DNA of 64,000 nucleotides from Macrosoma leucophasiata (taxonomy: Eukaryota > Arthropoda > Insecta > Lepidoptera > Hedylidae), in contig JAWQUS010000023.1 of the NCBI GenBank assembly GCA_036365455.1, positions 1,984,001 to 2,048,000 of the forward strand, in the 5' to 3' direction. Below, in pieces: positions 52,926 to 63,905 of this stretch (position 1 is its first letter; each line of letters begins with the position of its first letter). A model generated the notes under the pieces. That model was not told where the DNA came from. It was given only the letters and a program-made list of their open reading frames with translations, and ran no database searches. The position numbers and the translations under genes are program-made.

Positions 52926-53109
52926 TAATGATTGAGCTGTGCCCCCCCCCACGACTTCATTCGCGTAGCCTAAGTTACTTGCGCGCCCATACTATCCATC
53001 CATCTTAAGCGCCCATACTATCCAGTATGGGCACTTAAGTGCGTAGGTTCGAAGAGATCCCTCTATAATGAGTGAAAATGGTATGGTTAAATGATACTAT
53101 TACTGGGAA

Positions 53110-53688
53110 CATAGAGCAACTCGGCCCACCGGTCGCGGCGGACCGGAGGGAAATAGCCATAGCGTTTATTACCGATGAAAAACAGTCTGTCATTTTGTGC
53201 GGGGGGAAATACGTGTGACACACACTAACACTACAAAAATCGTTTATTACTAGGAAACTCACACCTTCACTTTAACAAAATACATAAACAATTTCAGGCA
53301 CACATAAACATATTTTAAATATATAAATTAATAAATAGATACAATCACATATATTAAATAATATGAATAATAGCTCTGAATTTAAATGTCTTCATTTAAG
53401 ATTATAGTCATAAGTTTATATTGTAATGTAAAATATTATATGTACCTGAAATGTTCTCATAATTTTGCGGTGCCCCTACACACACATGTGGGGTGTTACA
53501 TGTAACTACAAAATATTTAATTGTAAGACCTTATAACCATGTGACAAGCAAATAAATAAATAATAAATAAATAAACATCTGGGCGCCAGGCATAGGACCA
53601 TTTCGTCCTGTACTTTGACAGAGGGGGAAGCCTACATATGGCTACTCCCCTGCGTTCCGCCGCGGCCGGTGGGTCGTGTTGCCCTATG
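53110..53688. mobile_element. MITE-E, complete, with internal insertion
   Basis: Exact 8-bp duplication ACTGGGAA (53102-53109, 53689-53696). TIRs about 45 bp. About 260 bp at 53305-53568, ending in AAATAAATAAATAA, looks like an inserted LINE 3' end. Confidence 0.92.
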
Positions 53689-53696
53689 ACTGGGAA

Positions 53697-54340
53697 AGAT
53701 CCTAAGAAATTGTGAATTGCTTTACCGATTATTCGAAGATTCTGACCCATTTTCACTATGATTGAAACAGAGGCTCCAGGAAAAAAATTTAAACTGTGCT
53801 ATGCGGTCGGAGGGGTCTGGTAAAAATTTAATTTAAACGTCATCAAATTTCTCTAATACCATTACGGTATTTTTTTATTTGAATACCCTTGCGTACCATT
53901 TCATGAAATGGGTCGACGTTCCTTTTTTAACATCAGCAAATGGAAAAACATATTTATAACCTTCATCATCGCGATAGCACTATGTGGAACAGTTTGTCCT
54001 AGTCAAATCATAAACGATTTTTATTTTATTCATATTATATTATAATTCATATAATTAGGCCCCCTGGAGAGCAGTTATTATCGTCATTTTTTTAAACTAC
54101 CAAAAATGAATAATCACTTATAATAAAAATTAACAAAATATATTAAAATAAAACGAAACTATTATAATGAATTAATAATTTGCCAATTGAAGAAATTTCC
54201 CTATTTTAAAAAGAAACGGAGAAAAGGAAAGAATTCGGTCAGAAAGAAAGAAAGAAAAATGTTCATTCGCACAAACTATTACTACACACCTAAAATAAAC
54301 ATGAAAACACAGTAACATAATACACAGTACATACACGATA
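53697..54340. other. No feature recognised
   Basis: AT-rich; nothing supported. Confidence 0.4.
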
Positions 54341-54570
54341 AACAACAATTTTTGTCTGTCTGTCTGTCTGTCTGTGTGTCTGTCTGTCTGTTTGTTCCGG
54401 CTAATCTCAGGAACGGCTCTATCGATTTTGATGGGACTTTCACAAGCAGATAGCATATGTAATAAGGAGTAACTTAGGCTACTTTTATACTAGCTGCGCT
54501 TACGAATTCGTCCGGGTAGGTACTGAACAATCATAAATTTTCACGCGGACGAAGTCGCGGGTACAGCTAG
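54341..54570 (+). mobile_element. Helitron-like, family 3, 5' end unclear
   Basis: TCTG microsatellite (54354-54391), then the family body and GTCGCGGGTACAGCTAG|T. Confidence 0.75.
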
Positions 54571-54798
54571 TAAACAAATATGACGTATGAAATATGAAAA
54601 ACCAAAGGTAAGTACACTTTACTTTCCAAAAAAATAAATTTTATTACATTCCACGTGTTAAAATAAAGCAGAACTAGAAAATTAGGCAAACCTATTAATA
54701 TCGATAGTCGAAATCGCCGAAAAATGCAAAGTAAACAAGTACTTACTTGACGCAAATTATGGCCATCAGCCCACCAACGATGTAGGAGATACCTACAG

Positions 54799-55019
54799 CA
54801 CACCGCGGACACTCCGCCAAAGACAAAAATACAAATGCTTAATTTGGTCTCTATTACACAGACATCAATCATTGACCTGTATCTACACGTGCACTTGTGT
54901 GCGTAGCATAGAGAATACCAACCGTCGCCCATAAGAGGAGAGGAGATTGGGTGAGGCGGGGAAATCGGACGGGACGTCAAAATGTCCATTCTATACGTAG
55001 TATTATTACATATTCTCTG
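54799..55019 (+). mobile_element. MITE-D
   Basis: 221 bp; flanks CCTACAG / TCTATAG match at 5 of 7, compatible with a decayed duplication. Confidence 0.85.
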
Positions 55020-56162
55020 TCTATAGGTGATACAAAACAGAGTACATATACCGCAGAAAGGTATCATAAAGTTATGTGCATAAACTCAAACTCAAACTCA
55101 AAATACTCAAACGTCATTTAAATCTAAGTGAGACTTAAAAGTCTTCTGTCTTTATGAAACACGTTCAAACGATAGATAGCGCACATTTGAGCGTTGCTTA
55201 AAATTGAGTCACGATTGAGTATTCAGCCATTAGATAACAACAGATGTACAACATGTAGACACTACTTTATAAATACATTTATTTTAAGAAAAAACAGTTT
55301 CCTGACTTATATGTAGCGTATGGAGATTATATTAGAGCATAAAAGTCGCAAACTAATTTTGTAACAAATAAACATAGCCTGCATTATACCCGGCTTAATC
55401 GGGCCCCGTCATATTGCATTGATGGGGCCAAGCGCGTTATGGCCGGGCATTACGCGGTAATGCCTGCCCGTACCCTATATTGTTTCCGATCTAACTTTGT
55501 GGGTTATTGTTTTTGGAGGCGGCAAATATTGAACTTACGTTACTCTATGGCCGTATTGAACGTTTATGGTCGAAAGATTTAAAATAACGGTTATTTGGTG
55601 TTTTTTCCTTGTAGTTGCGGAACGATTGCGGTTCATTTGATCATTGTGATTTGAAATTATGACACTGAATAAAATAGCGGTGAAGGATAACAGTAACAAA
55701 AAAAAGTCGCGTAATCGTCATTTTTTTACTATAATAACAATGCCATCTACCTTAAAAATATTATAAATGCGAAAGTTTGAATGTTTGTTTATTTGTTACT
55801 CCTTCACGCAAAAACGGCTGAACGATTTTCATGGAATTTGGCACACACAGAGAAGTAACTTTGATTAACACATAGGATAGTTTTGATCTCGAAAATGTAT
55901 GTGGGATGCCGTGGAATGATTTAATGAGTTTCCACAGATTACGCGAAAAGCACACGCGAGAGGAGCTGCGGGCAACAATTTGTTAAATATAAGTGAAACT
56001 TTAGAGTCATTATGATAACTTGGCTGAACCTCGCTAACATTACTGTCTTTATTAATTGTATTATGTTAGCCTTGACGGCACGTCGCGAGACGGCACTAGC
56101 CTACTTCAAAGCAAAGTGCAAAGGGCTCTCAGCCTAATAACGGGACTGCCGATTGGTATTTT
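55020..56162. other. Mostly unassigned, with a hairpin cluster
   Basis: At 55389-55464 three stems lie in about 75 bp: CCCG/CGGG, GGCCCC/GGGGCC and GGCATTAC/GTAATGCC. Otherwise nothing supported. Confidence 0.45.
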
Positions 56163-56352
56163 TAGCGTCTACTAATAAAGCGCCACTTAGTGACTCCGAC
56201 GAAATACCAAAGTTTAAGTTTAGTACGGAAGATGGCGTATCAATCGAATTACATCGCACTTACGAAGTTTTCTCAAGAGTTACCATATATACAACGTCCC
56301 AATGTTAATCATTAGACCACTATCACCACTATCACCTTGCCTGGTCGGAGGG
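56163..56352 (+). repeat. Diverged solo-LTR-like fragment of the 17.9 kb TRIM
   Basis: Shares AATTACATCGCAC, TCTCAAGAGTT and ATATATACAAC in the same order; ends at CCTGGTCGGAGG. Confidence 0.7.
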
Positions 56353-56353
56353 T

Positions 56354-56584
56354 TTTTTTGTGTAATGGAAGTGGTAAACTATCATACAGTTCACATTGAT
56401 GTCAAGTGATGACTGCAGCCTATAGACACAGACACCTACACAAAGACCAAGGTTCAAATGCAGATGCGTTACCACTCCTAAGGCCTAAGGTATTATGCCT
56501 CTGTGTCGGAAATTACAGAGCCGTACATTACCACCTGACCGGAACACGATAGTGCTGAACACTTCCATTTAGCGGCAAGTATAA
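56354..56584 (-). mobile_element. SINE-A, 5' truncated
   Basis: Tail through TTTAGCGGCAAGTAT. Confidence 0.8.
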
Positions 56585-56893
56585 GTATTAACTATAAGTA
56601 ATAAATTATCAAACGTGATGTTAGCAGAAATGTCTTAGGACGATTGCCATTAAAAAAAACTTATAAAATAAACTGACTGTAAAACGAACCCTACACGTTA
56701 TCCGAGACGCACTTGACCGATTTTCAACGAGTCTTTTCAATCTCATCAAGTGTCACAATATTTCAACAACACTTATTGTTGACTAGCTGTCCCAACACAG
56801 CTGTGACAAACAGATAGACAGAGAGACAGACAAAAATTGTAAAAAAAATGTTTAGGTATATGCACCGTGTATACATATGCATTTAGTAAAAAG

Positions 56894-56941
56894 CGGTTAT
56901 TTTAATGTTACAAAGAGACATTTGTAACATTAAAATAACCG
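56894..56941. repeat. 21-bp-arm perfect palindrome at an insertion junction
   Basis: Arms 56894-56914 and 56921-56941, spacer GAGACA. The right arm is an inverted copy of target DNA at the 5' junction of the RTE insertion. Confidence 0.85.
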
Positions 56942-57006
56942 GGATGTCTGGCGCTCTACACTCTCTGCCTACCCCGTTAGGGACCTGGCGTGAAGATACA
57001 CACACA
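56942..57006 (+). mobile_element. RTE LINE 3' terminus
   Basis: GGGATGTCTGGCGCTCTACA to the GGCGTGAAGATACAC tail; AAAGAGACA follows, duplicated from 56912-56920. Confidence 0.85.
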
Positions 57007-57041
57007 TAAAGAGACACTCCAATTTTATTTATTTGTATAGA

Positions 57042-57383
57042 TATAAATATATTGTAGCGAGTTAAAGAGAGTAAAATTTAGTGCAGAATTGGTACGATAC
57101 AGTCCACAGTCTGGTTAAAAGTTTTAACGAATGCCACAGGATAGAGAAATTGGCTTCAGGCTGGGTTTGCAAACTGCGGTTGGTACGGCTTTTTAATTAG
57201 ACCTCCCTGTGGTTTGTATTAACATGTTGACATAGCAGTAAGTGTGGTGTTGACAAGCCAGGAAGAGGGTTTGATTCATGAGTTGAAGTTGATTAATTAA
57301 TGAATATGTCTCGCTTACATAATGTACAGCTGTAGCATTTTAGATGAGCTTTTCCAAACGTCATAGTTGACTTAAGATATATG
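57042..57383. other. No feature recognised
   Basis: Nothing supported. Confidence 0.4.
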
Positions 57384-57598
57384 TATCTTCACGCCAAGTC
57401 CCTTACGGTGTGGGTAGAGAGTGTGGAGCGCCAGATATCCAGGTCCTGACACACCTCCCGTGCTTCTTCTACATTCATCATTCTCTTCATACACGCACGA
57501 CGATTCTTAGGACTTTTGACCCCACCTTTAGGGAGTACTCGACTTATTTGGTCATGGTAGGTGAATTTCGGTCTTCCTGGGCCTGATGTAAAATGACC
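57384..57598 (-). mobile_element. RTE LINE 3' end, older copy
   Basis: Diverged reverse copy of the 35.3-35.5 kb tail. Confidence 0.75.
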
Positions 57599-57696
57599 AT
57601 GTTAGGTTTTTGAGCTACACTCATGTAATAAAACTAGGTTTCGCTTTTGTCCAAAATACCAAAATTTAAATGAATATTTCAAATCAACCCGACGAT

Positions 57697-57775
57697 TACC
57701 CCGACAGGTTAGGATTCTATTGACATCTCAGTGCACATTACCAAACTACGAGCATGGCATTGAGAAATATGAAAA
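57697..57775 (-). mobile_element. SINE-B relic
   Basis: Short match around TGACATCTCAGTGCACATTA. Confidence 0.5.
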
Positions 57776-58204
57776 AAAAAAACAGTAGCACTTACTCGAC
57801 CCAAGGATCAAAAATAGCAGAAGCGTGTAGGAGTATCAAAAATAGTGTAGAAGTAGCTGCTCCTACACTACTCAGGTAGCTTACGCTTATAACTTCAAAT
57901 ACATTTATATTACTACCGGTAAAAGTCATAAGAATAAAGTTTAAACTAAATATCAAGCCGGTTAAAAGCAAGGAAGTTGTCTCTCAAAACTAGTATAATA
58001 CCGGTGGAATTCTGAAATTGATAAGAGAATGCAGGCACGTTTAACTTGTGCAAGATTAAAGAACTTGAAATCCAATTACCTGCCCACATCTGGTTAGAAT
58101 AGAGGTTACGCGGCTGGTGACACACTGGGCGCTTTATATTAAATTTCGGTATTTTAATTTTAAAAGTGGAATTCTTTCCACTAATAGTACTAGCTGCAAT
58201 TTGA
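57776..58204. other. No feature recognised
   Basis: Nothing supported. Confidence 0.4.
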
Positions 58205-58410
58205 CCTCCGGTTTTGTCGCATCATCATCTCAGCCAAAAGAAGTCCACTGCTGGACATAAATCCCTCCTAGAGTGGGGCATGTCATAACCGCCACGCTTG
58301 GTATGCGGATTGGCGATCGCAGGACGCTGCTGCCATCTTGCGTTTTTGCATTTACTACCGCCCCATTGAAATGGTTTGATCGTCATTGTTTGCTTGATTG
58401 ACTGCACTAG
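58205..58410 (-). mobile_element. RTE-like LINE 3' end
   Basis: Reverse GTCCAGCAGTGGACTTCTTT and GCCAATCCGCATACCAAGC; the same type as 21380-21545. Confidence 0.6.
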
Positions 58411-58437
58411 CGGAAGAAATCTCTTCCACTGGAATAA

Positions 58438-58622
58438 ATAAATAAAATACGCTTACACTCACAGCCCTACAGTAGGTATAAACCTGTGTCGTGGGTGCCG
58501 TTGTACACATACAACACATACACTAACACCCAGACCCGAAACAAATATCTGTAGGCTATACAAAAATTTGTCACGGTGCGGGTATCGAACCCGCATCCCT
58601 TCTAACCGGACTAACCGGGTCA
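58438..58622 (-). mobile_element. SINE-H copy
   Basis: Reverse copy; small deletion in the anticodon-arm region. Confidence 0.75.
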
Positions 58623-58743
58623 GAAGAGAATTCTTTCGCTAGAGGGCGATGGGTTCACGTCCCGACGCCGACCGGTCTTGTCTAGAATTCTATAAACTAT
58701 AGAATTTACTTACATTCATGTGAACTGCATGCGTATTTATTTA

Positions 58744-58892
58744 CCCCCTTATTCATAAACGTGAAGTGTTGCTAATCTCTCCATTGTCTTTTTCTATTCT
58801 GCACAATTGATAATGGTACTGACAAAGACAAAGCATACTATATGCTAAAACGTATGTAATGTACGTTTATGATCATATATACGATAAGGGGG
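58744..58892. mobile_element. MITE with TTA target duplication (PIF/Harbinger-like)
   Basis: 149 bp, TIR CCCCCTTATTCATAAACGT with an imperfect partner; TTA at 58741-58743 and 58893-58895. Confidence 0.8.
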
Positions 58893-59039
58893 TTAATCTT
58901 TAATGCACAGATTACAAAATGTGTACATAATATGGGCTGAATTCCATAAAGCATTTTTTGGAATTACACCTTTGGGTTGAAAAAGAAAAGCGTCGAAAAG
59001 AAAAGTTACAGAGAAAATAATATAACCAAGTCAAAAACA

Positions 59040-59300
59040 AACAAGCATGCAGTTCACATTGATGGTGATTGATGACTGCAGCCTATAGGCACTTACACAA
59101 TCACCAAAGTTCAAAAAGCAGATGCGTCGCCACCCTTGAAATCTTACTTGTTATGTCTCTGTGATATTTATTTCGGGGCCATACATTACCATCTAACTGG
59201 AACACGATAGTGCTAAACGCTACCATTTGGCGGCAGATAAATTAGGTAATGTGGTGGTAGTCTTCGTCCGTGGGCTTCTAAGCTGGAACTCTACTGGAAC
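59040..59300 (-). mobile_element. SINE-A, older
   Basis: Full extent, diverged. Confidence 0.7.
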
Positions 59301-59723
59301 CCTGTGCATGCAAGTTCAATTCACACCCGTCTAGGGATTTTTAAGCTGTAATTGCTCCTTTTTTCGCGTTTCCCCGGTATACCTCCAACTTAACAAACAC
59401 ATGGGCTTCTGATTACACATCGCCCGCGACTGCTCGCTGTTGTTTCATAAAACTCGCAATCGCTTTTCAAATATTCTTAGGCCTCACCGTGTTTTACAAG
59501 TATTAGAGAAGCCCTTTAAATTATGAACACATAACTGTGTGTAGTTGAAAGATTTTTAATTAAATTATGGTCTATTTCCATCCCTCTTTATTTAATCACT
59601 AGCGACCCGCCCGGGCTTCGCACGGATATATAAATAAATAATTAGCCGCGAGGCTACAGATTAAAAAAAACACACAACGTTAATAATCAATTTTTCATTT
59701 CTACCGTCACTATTTTTCTTTCT
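59301..59723. other. Mostly unassigned
   Basis: A Helitron-like 3' end (minus strand GCCCGGGCGGGTCGCTAG|T) lies at about 59600-59640. Confidence 0.45.
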
Positions 59724-59886
59724 ACTGGTGGTAGAGCTCCAGTGACGGAGCTCGCGGGCGAAGGCACCACCGCATTACCTAATATACTTGCCGCTAAATG
59801 GTAGTATTCAGTACTATCGTGTTCCGGTCAGATGGTAATGTTCGGCCCTGTAATTTCCGGCACAGAGGCATAACACCTTAGGCCTC
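59724..59886 (+). mobile_element. SINE-A, 3' truncated
   Basis: Stops at TTAGGCCTC where the palindromic element begins. Confidence 0.85.
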
Positions 59887-59891
59887 TTATT

Positions 59892-60070
59892 TGTAGAAAT
59901 TAAACTTGCGGATTTTCTCGCGTATACAACACTCCCAAACTTCTTACACCCGACGTTTCGGTCGCTTTCCAGCTACCGTGGTCACGGGCAGACTGACCGA
60001 CCGAAACGTCGGGTGTAAGAAGTTTGGGAGTGTTGTATACGCGAGAAAATCCGCAAGTTTAATTTCTACA
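59892..60070. mobile_element. Foldback element, perfect 73-bp arms
   Basis: Arms 59892-59964 and 59998-60070 are exact complements; 33-bp spacer. The core CCGACGTTTCGG ... CCGTGGTCACGGGCAGACT matches the 35.6 kb element while the arms do not. GCCTCTTATTT occurs on both sides (59883-59893 and near 60104). Confidence 0.9.
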
Positions 60071-60121
60071 ATGTATGAAGCTCGCGAAAACCTACGAAAA
60101 CGTTGCCTCTTATTTTATTTT

Positions 60122-60345
60122 CTTGGTGTATTACAAATAAATAAAATTAGAGTGTCTGTTTGTAATATAAAAATAACAGCTTTTTACTAAATGCATATAT
60201 ATGTATACACGGTACATATACCAAAACAACATTTCTTACAATTTTTGTCTGTCTGTCTGTTTGTTCCCGCGCGAATCTCGGGAACGGCTTTACCGATTTT
60301 GACGGGACTTTCACTGGCAGATAGCTTATATAATAAGGAGTACTC
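60122..60345 (+). mobile_element. Helitron-like, family 3, 3' truncated
   Basis: ACAAATAAATAAAATTAGAG start and TCTG repeat; stops at AATAAGGAGTACTC. Confidence 0.7.
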
Positions 60346-60370
60346 CCCCCTCTTTAGGGTTACTTCCACA

Positions 60371-60868
60371 ACTTCATTGTAAGTGATATGCTAAAGTAGC
60401 CATCACTTTACTCGAATAACTGACTGTGACTGACGGACTGATAAATTGACTGACTGTCTCTGACTTGTCTCTGACTGCTGTCTCTGACTGCTTAATACTA
60501 ATACGCAATATCGTTTGACTTGACACTGGCAATATGCGTAATAGCGATGCCATAATATTAAAAAAAAAGTTGAAGGGAAATAGAATGATTCAAGTCACTG
60601 CAAATTATACACGTATCAAACGTGTTCAATAACATACAGCTGATACCGCAGTCCGCACTCCGTTAATAAAGCTTTCATCATGATGAGAAAATGCGGATTC
60701 TTGGATTTTTTATCGGAGTATACTCTATAAATTACCTTTTTATACGGTTGGTAGTAGTTTGCTCTTTAGGTATGATTATTTCGATATTTTCTTTGATCAT
60801 TAAATCGACCTGTATCCAATATTAGAGAATTGGAGTTCTGCTTTAGTCATTGATCTAACAGAAACTTA
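60371..60868. other. No feature recognised
   Basis: A CTGACTGTCTCTGACT-type simple repeat at 60420-60490; otherwise nothing. Confidence 0.4.
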
Positions 60869-61154
60869 ACGTAACTTCACGCCTGTAATCCCCGAAGGGG
60901 TAGGCAGAGGTAAATGCATGCATTTTACGTTTTAGCCCATGTAACAGGAAGAAGGCGAAGCTGTTGCCATCTCCGGGCACATTACCAAACCCTGGAAAGG
61001 TACTGGGAAACTTCCAGAAAATGGAAAAATCCCAATAGAACCAGAGATAAATAATTTTAAACCGTTATCTCTGATAGTCCCCGACCCGGGAATCGAACCC
61101 AGGACCCCCAGCGTAGTAGTAGTGGCCTGCTACCACTACGCTACTGAGGCAGTT
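60869..61154 (-). mobile_element. SINE-B with internal deletion
   Basis: Head, body and tail in reverse; about 30 bases missing near the tail. Confidence 0.85.
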
Positions 61155-61342
61155 ATATTATTACATATTCTCTGCTAATACTACAGCTTGTAGATAAGAA
61201 AGGCGAGGCAAAATGTAGATGCTACAGCTCCAGAGGTTGTTTTCCCTCTGTGATAGTTAATATGAGCCCATACATTAAGGTAATTAATGTTTTAAGTAAT
61301 TAATTGGGTCTAAGCCAGAATTCCAAGTACACTCAGTATTAG

Positions 61343-61857
61343 CAGAGAATATGTAATAATACTACGTATAAAATGGACACTTCGATGACCCGCCCGATTT
61401 GCTCGCATCACTCAACCCATTCCCCTCTTATGGGCGACGGTTGGAATTTTGTACGTGGTACGCACACAGGTGCGCGTGTAAATACACGTCACTTTTACTG
61501 GTGGTAGAGCTTCAGTGACGGAGCTCGCGGGCGTAGGCACCACCGCATTACCTAATATACTTGCCGCTAAATGGTAGTGTTCAGCACTATCGTGTTCCGG
61601 TCAGGTGGTAATGTACGGCCCTGTAATTTCCGGCACAGAGGCATAACACCTTAGGCCTCAAGAGTGGTAACGCATCTGCATTTTGACCTTGGTCTTCATG
61701 TGGGTGTCTATAGGCTACAGTCATCACTTAACATCAATGTGAACTGCATGCTTGTATGCCACGCCCATTACATAAAAAAAAAAAAAAACTTAATGTCTGT
61801 GTGATAGAAACCAAATTAAGCGTTTGTATAGGATTTTGGCGAAGTGTCCGCGGTGTG
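61343..61857 (-). mobile_element. MITE-D, split by SINE-A
   Basis: Exact 7-bp duplication GTATTAG (61336-61342, 61858-61864) reached only after removing the nested SINE-A. Confidence 0.9.
61497..61790 (+). mobile_element. SINE-A, full length, nested in MITE-D
   Basis: Complete copy with a poly-A end. Confidence 0.92.
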
Positions 61858-62004
61858 GTATTAGCATGTCTTAGTTTCATTGGAATTTTGCGGCAAAATG
61901 GCTTAAATAACAATATAACTTCAGGCTTTTATTTTACCTATTTCGGTCGAATAAGTGCAGATATTAGGAATCCGATCAAGGTGCAAATTGATATATATAT
62001 TTTT

Positions 62005-62252
62005 TAAGCATACAGTTCACATTGATTTTAAGTGATGACTGCAGTCTATAGACACCCACACAAAGACCAAAGGTCAAAATGCAGATGCCTTACCTCTCCT
62101 AAGGGCTAAGGTGCCTCTGTGCCGGGAATAACAGGGCCGTACCACCTTACCGGAACACAAAATGCTGAACACTACCAGTTAGCGGCAAGTATATTAGGTA
62201 GTGCGGTGGTGTCTACGTCCGCGAGCTCCGTCACTAGAGCTCTATCACCAGT
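62005..62252 (-). mobile_element. SINE-A, near full length
   Basis: Tail lost, 5' end intact. Confidence 0.8.
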
Positions 62253-62619
62253 ATTTTCGCTCTAACTACGCGGCCTTCTAACCCTGGTTGCGTTACAGTG
62301 AAAATATGCAAGAGATTTTGTAGGCAATAAAGATAATAAATAATAGATGTGTGAAGGTACATGACACTTAGGACCTTTAAGATCCAAACAAAGGCAGTTT
62401 CATAATTTAAAATAATCGCAGGGATGGAATAGCTGTGTAACCAAGAAAAATTGTGGTGTTCGTATAAACGTAAATTATTATAGCTTGCAGTATGTATGTA
62501 TAAGAATGTTCCATTGTTTAAGAAAAAGGCTCAATAATTACAAGGACTTCAATTCTTTTTGTATGAAAACAACATTAAATTAACGATCCTAATGCTCCCG
62601 ACTATTTAAAACTCAATTT
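62253..62619. other. No feature recognised
   Basis: Nothing supported. Confidence 0.4.
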
Positions 62620-63545
62620 TCAAATTCTGGGCGACTCTCACACTCTTAGTCTCCGTTCATCGGAATATCTTGCTCTCCGTCTTCCTTCACACAAAACCGG
62701 TTTCATGGCCAACTCTTTCACAGTTTCGGCAATAAAACTCTGGAATTCGCTACCCGTGGATATAAGAAAATCTCCTAGTAAATTCACTTTCAAACGTAAG
62801 CTCCGTGACTATTATCTTAAGATGCCTTGAGTTCTTTTCTTTACAATATTGAATTCGTCTTTCTTTTACTAAATTATTATTATGTATGTATATTATTTAT
62901 ATTAATACATATATATACATATATATATATTTATATATACGTATTTATATTTATTATGTATTTATACGTGTATTTATATTATAATATATATCATTTTAAG
63001 CGCGCATGGCCCAGCGGCTGGTGTAGATCTGCTCGGTTAAGCACTACGGGCGCGGTCGGGTAGTGTGATGGGTGACCGCTAGTGGCAAATTAAATGCGCG
63101 TTTCCGTGCTTCGGAGGGCACGTTAAGCCGTCGGTCCCGGTTGCTATCGATAGATAGCAGTCGTTAAACCTTGTCGGAGGCCTTATGGGCGGTTTGAAAA
63201 CATCCGACAGCGGGTTGGCCACTAACCCACCCACCTCCACCAATCCGCATTGGAGCAGCGTGGTGGAGTAAGCTCCAGGCCTCCCCCCAAAAAGGGGAGA
63301 GACTCGTGCCCAGCAGTGGAACGTATAATGGGTTGCCATTATTATTATTATTATATATCATTAGGCTATTTAGTTTAATGTAAGTTTATTATACTTACTG
63401 CCTTATTCTTTTCTTTCGCGAAATTTGCAATTGCACTATCATATTGACTTTTCTACACTACCTTAAGGTTGACTGGTAGAGAATGCTACCTAGCATTAAG
63501 TCCGCCTCATGTACTTTTATTGTGCTTGGAAGATTAAATAAATAA
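62620..63545 (+). mobile_element. CR1/Jockey-group LINE 3' end with nested SINE-5S
   Basis: An open frame to the TGA at 62829-62831 ends with AIKLWNSLPVDIRKS and FKRKLRDYYL. The 3' untranslated region resumes after the SINE and closes with GGTTGACTGGTAGAGAATGC, hairpin, TAAGTCCGCC and AAATAAATAAAT. Confidence 0.8.
62996..63351 (+). mobile_element. SINE-5S, full length
   Basis: 11-bp target duplication TATATATCATT (62985-62995, 63352-63362). The head keeps CGGTTAAGCACTACGGGCGC and GATGGGTGACCGCTAG, the best 5S-like promoter match. Confidence 0.92.
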
Positions 63546-63692
63546 ATAAATCTTGTCCAAACATTCCCCTTTCACCATCTCATCTTACTGAGTAAAGCGT
63601 TTTACTTCATTGCGTCGGGTAAAACGAAAATTACTTGTGACTATTAAAGGCTTATTCAGACCTGAGCGTTATTAGCTACCACCGAAAACCAC

Positions 63693-63905
63693 ATTATGTC
63701 TCACTGCTGGGCACGAGTCCCCTTTTTGGGGGGAGGTTTGGAGATTACTCCACCACGCTGTTTTAATACGGGTTCGTGGAGATACTGGTTAGTGGCCAAC
63801 CCGCTGTTGGATATTTTCAAACCGCCCATAGGGCCTTCGATATGGTTGAATGAGTGCTATCTATCGATAGCAACCGGCTTAACGTGCTCTCTGTAGCACG
63901 AAAAA
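63693..63905 (-). mobile_element. SINE-5S, old, head missing
   Basis: Diverged body and tail in reverse. Confidence 0.75.

Larger units (their letters stand above)
56783..57041 (-). mobile_element. Helitron-like, family 3, with nested RTE tail
   Basis: Minus strand A|TCTATACAAATAAATAAAAT ... GGGACAGCTAG|T. Split by an RTE 3' end at about 56942-57006. Confidence 0.75.

Noticed and set aside
59985..60012. Hammerhead-ribozyme-like GAAACGTC following CTGACCGA in the 59.9 kb palindrome
   Set aside because: The conserved CUGANGA is not present (one extra base) and GAAAC/GTC have no stem III between them; the similar core at 35.6 kb lacks even CTGA.
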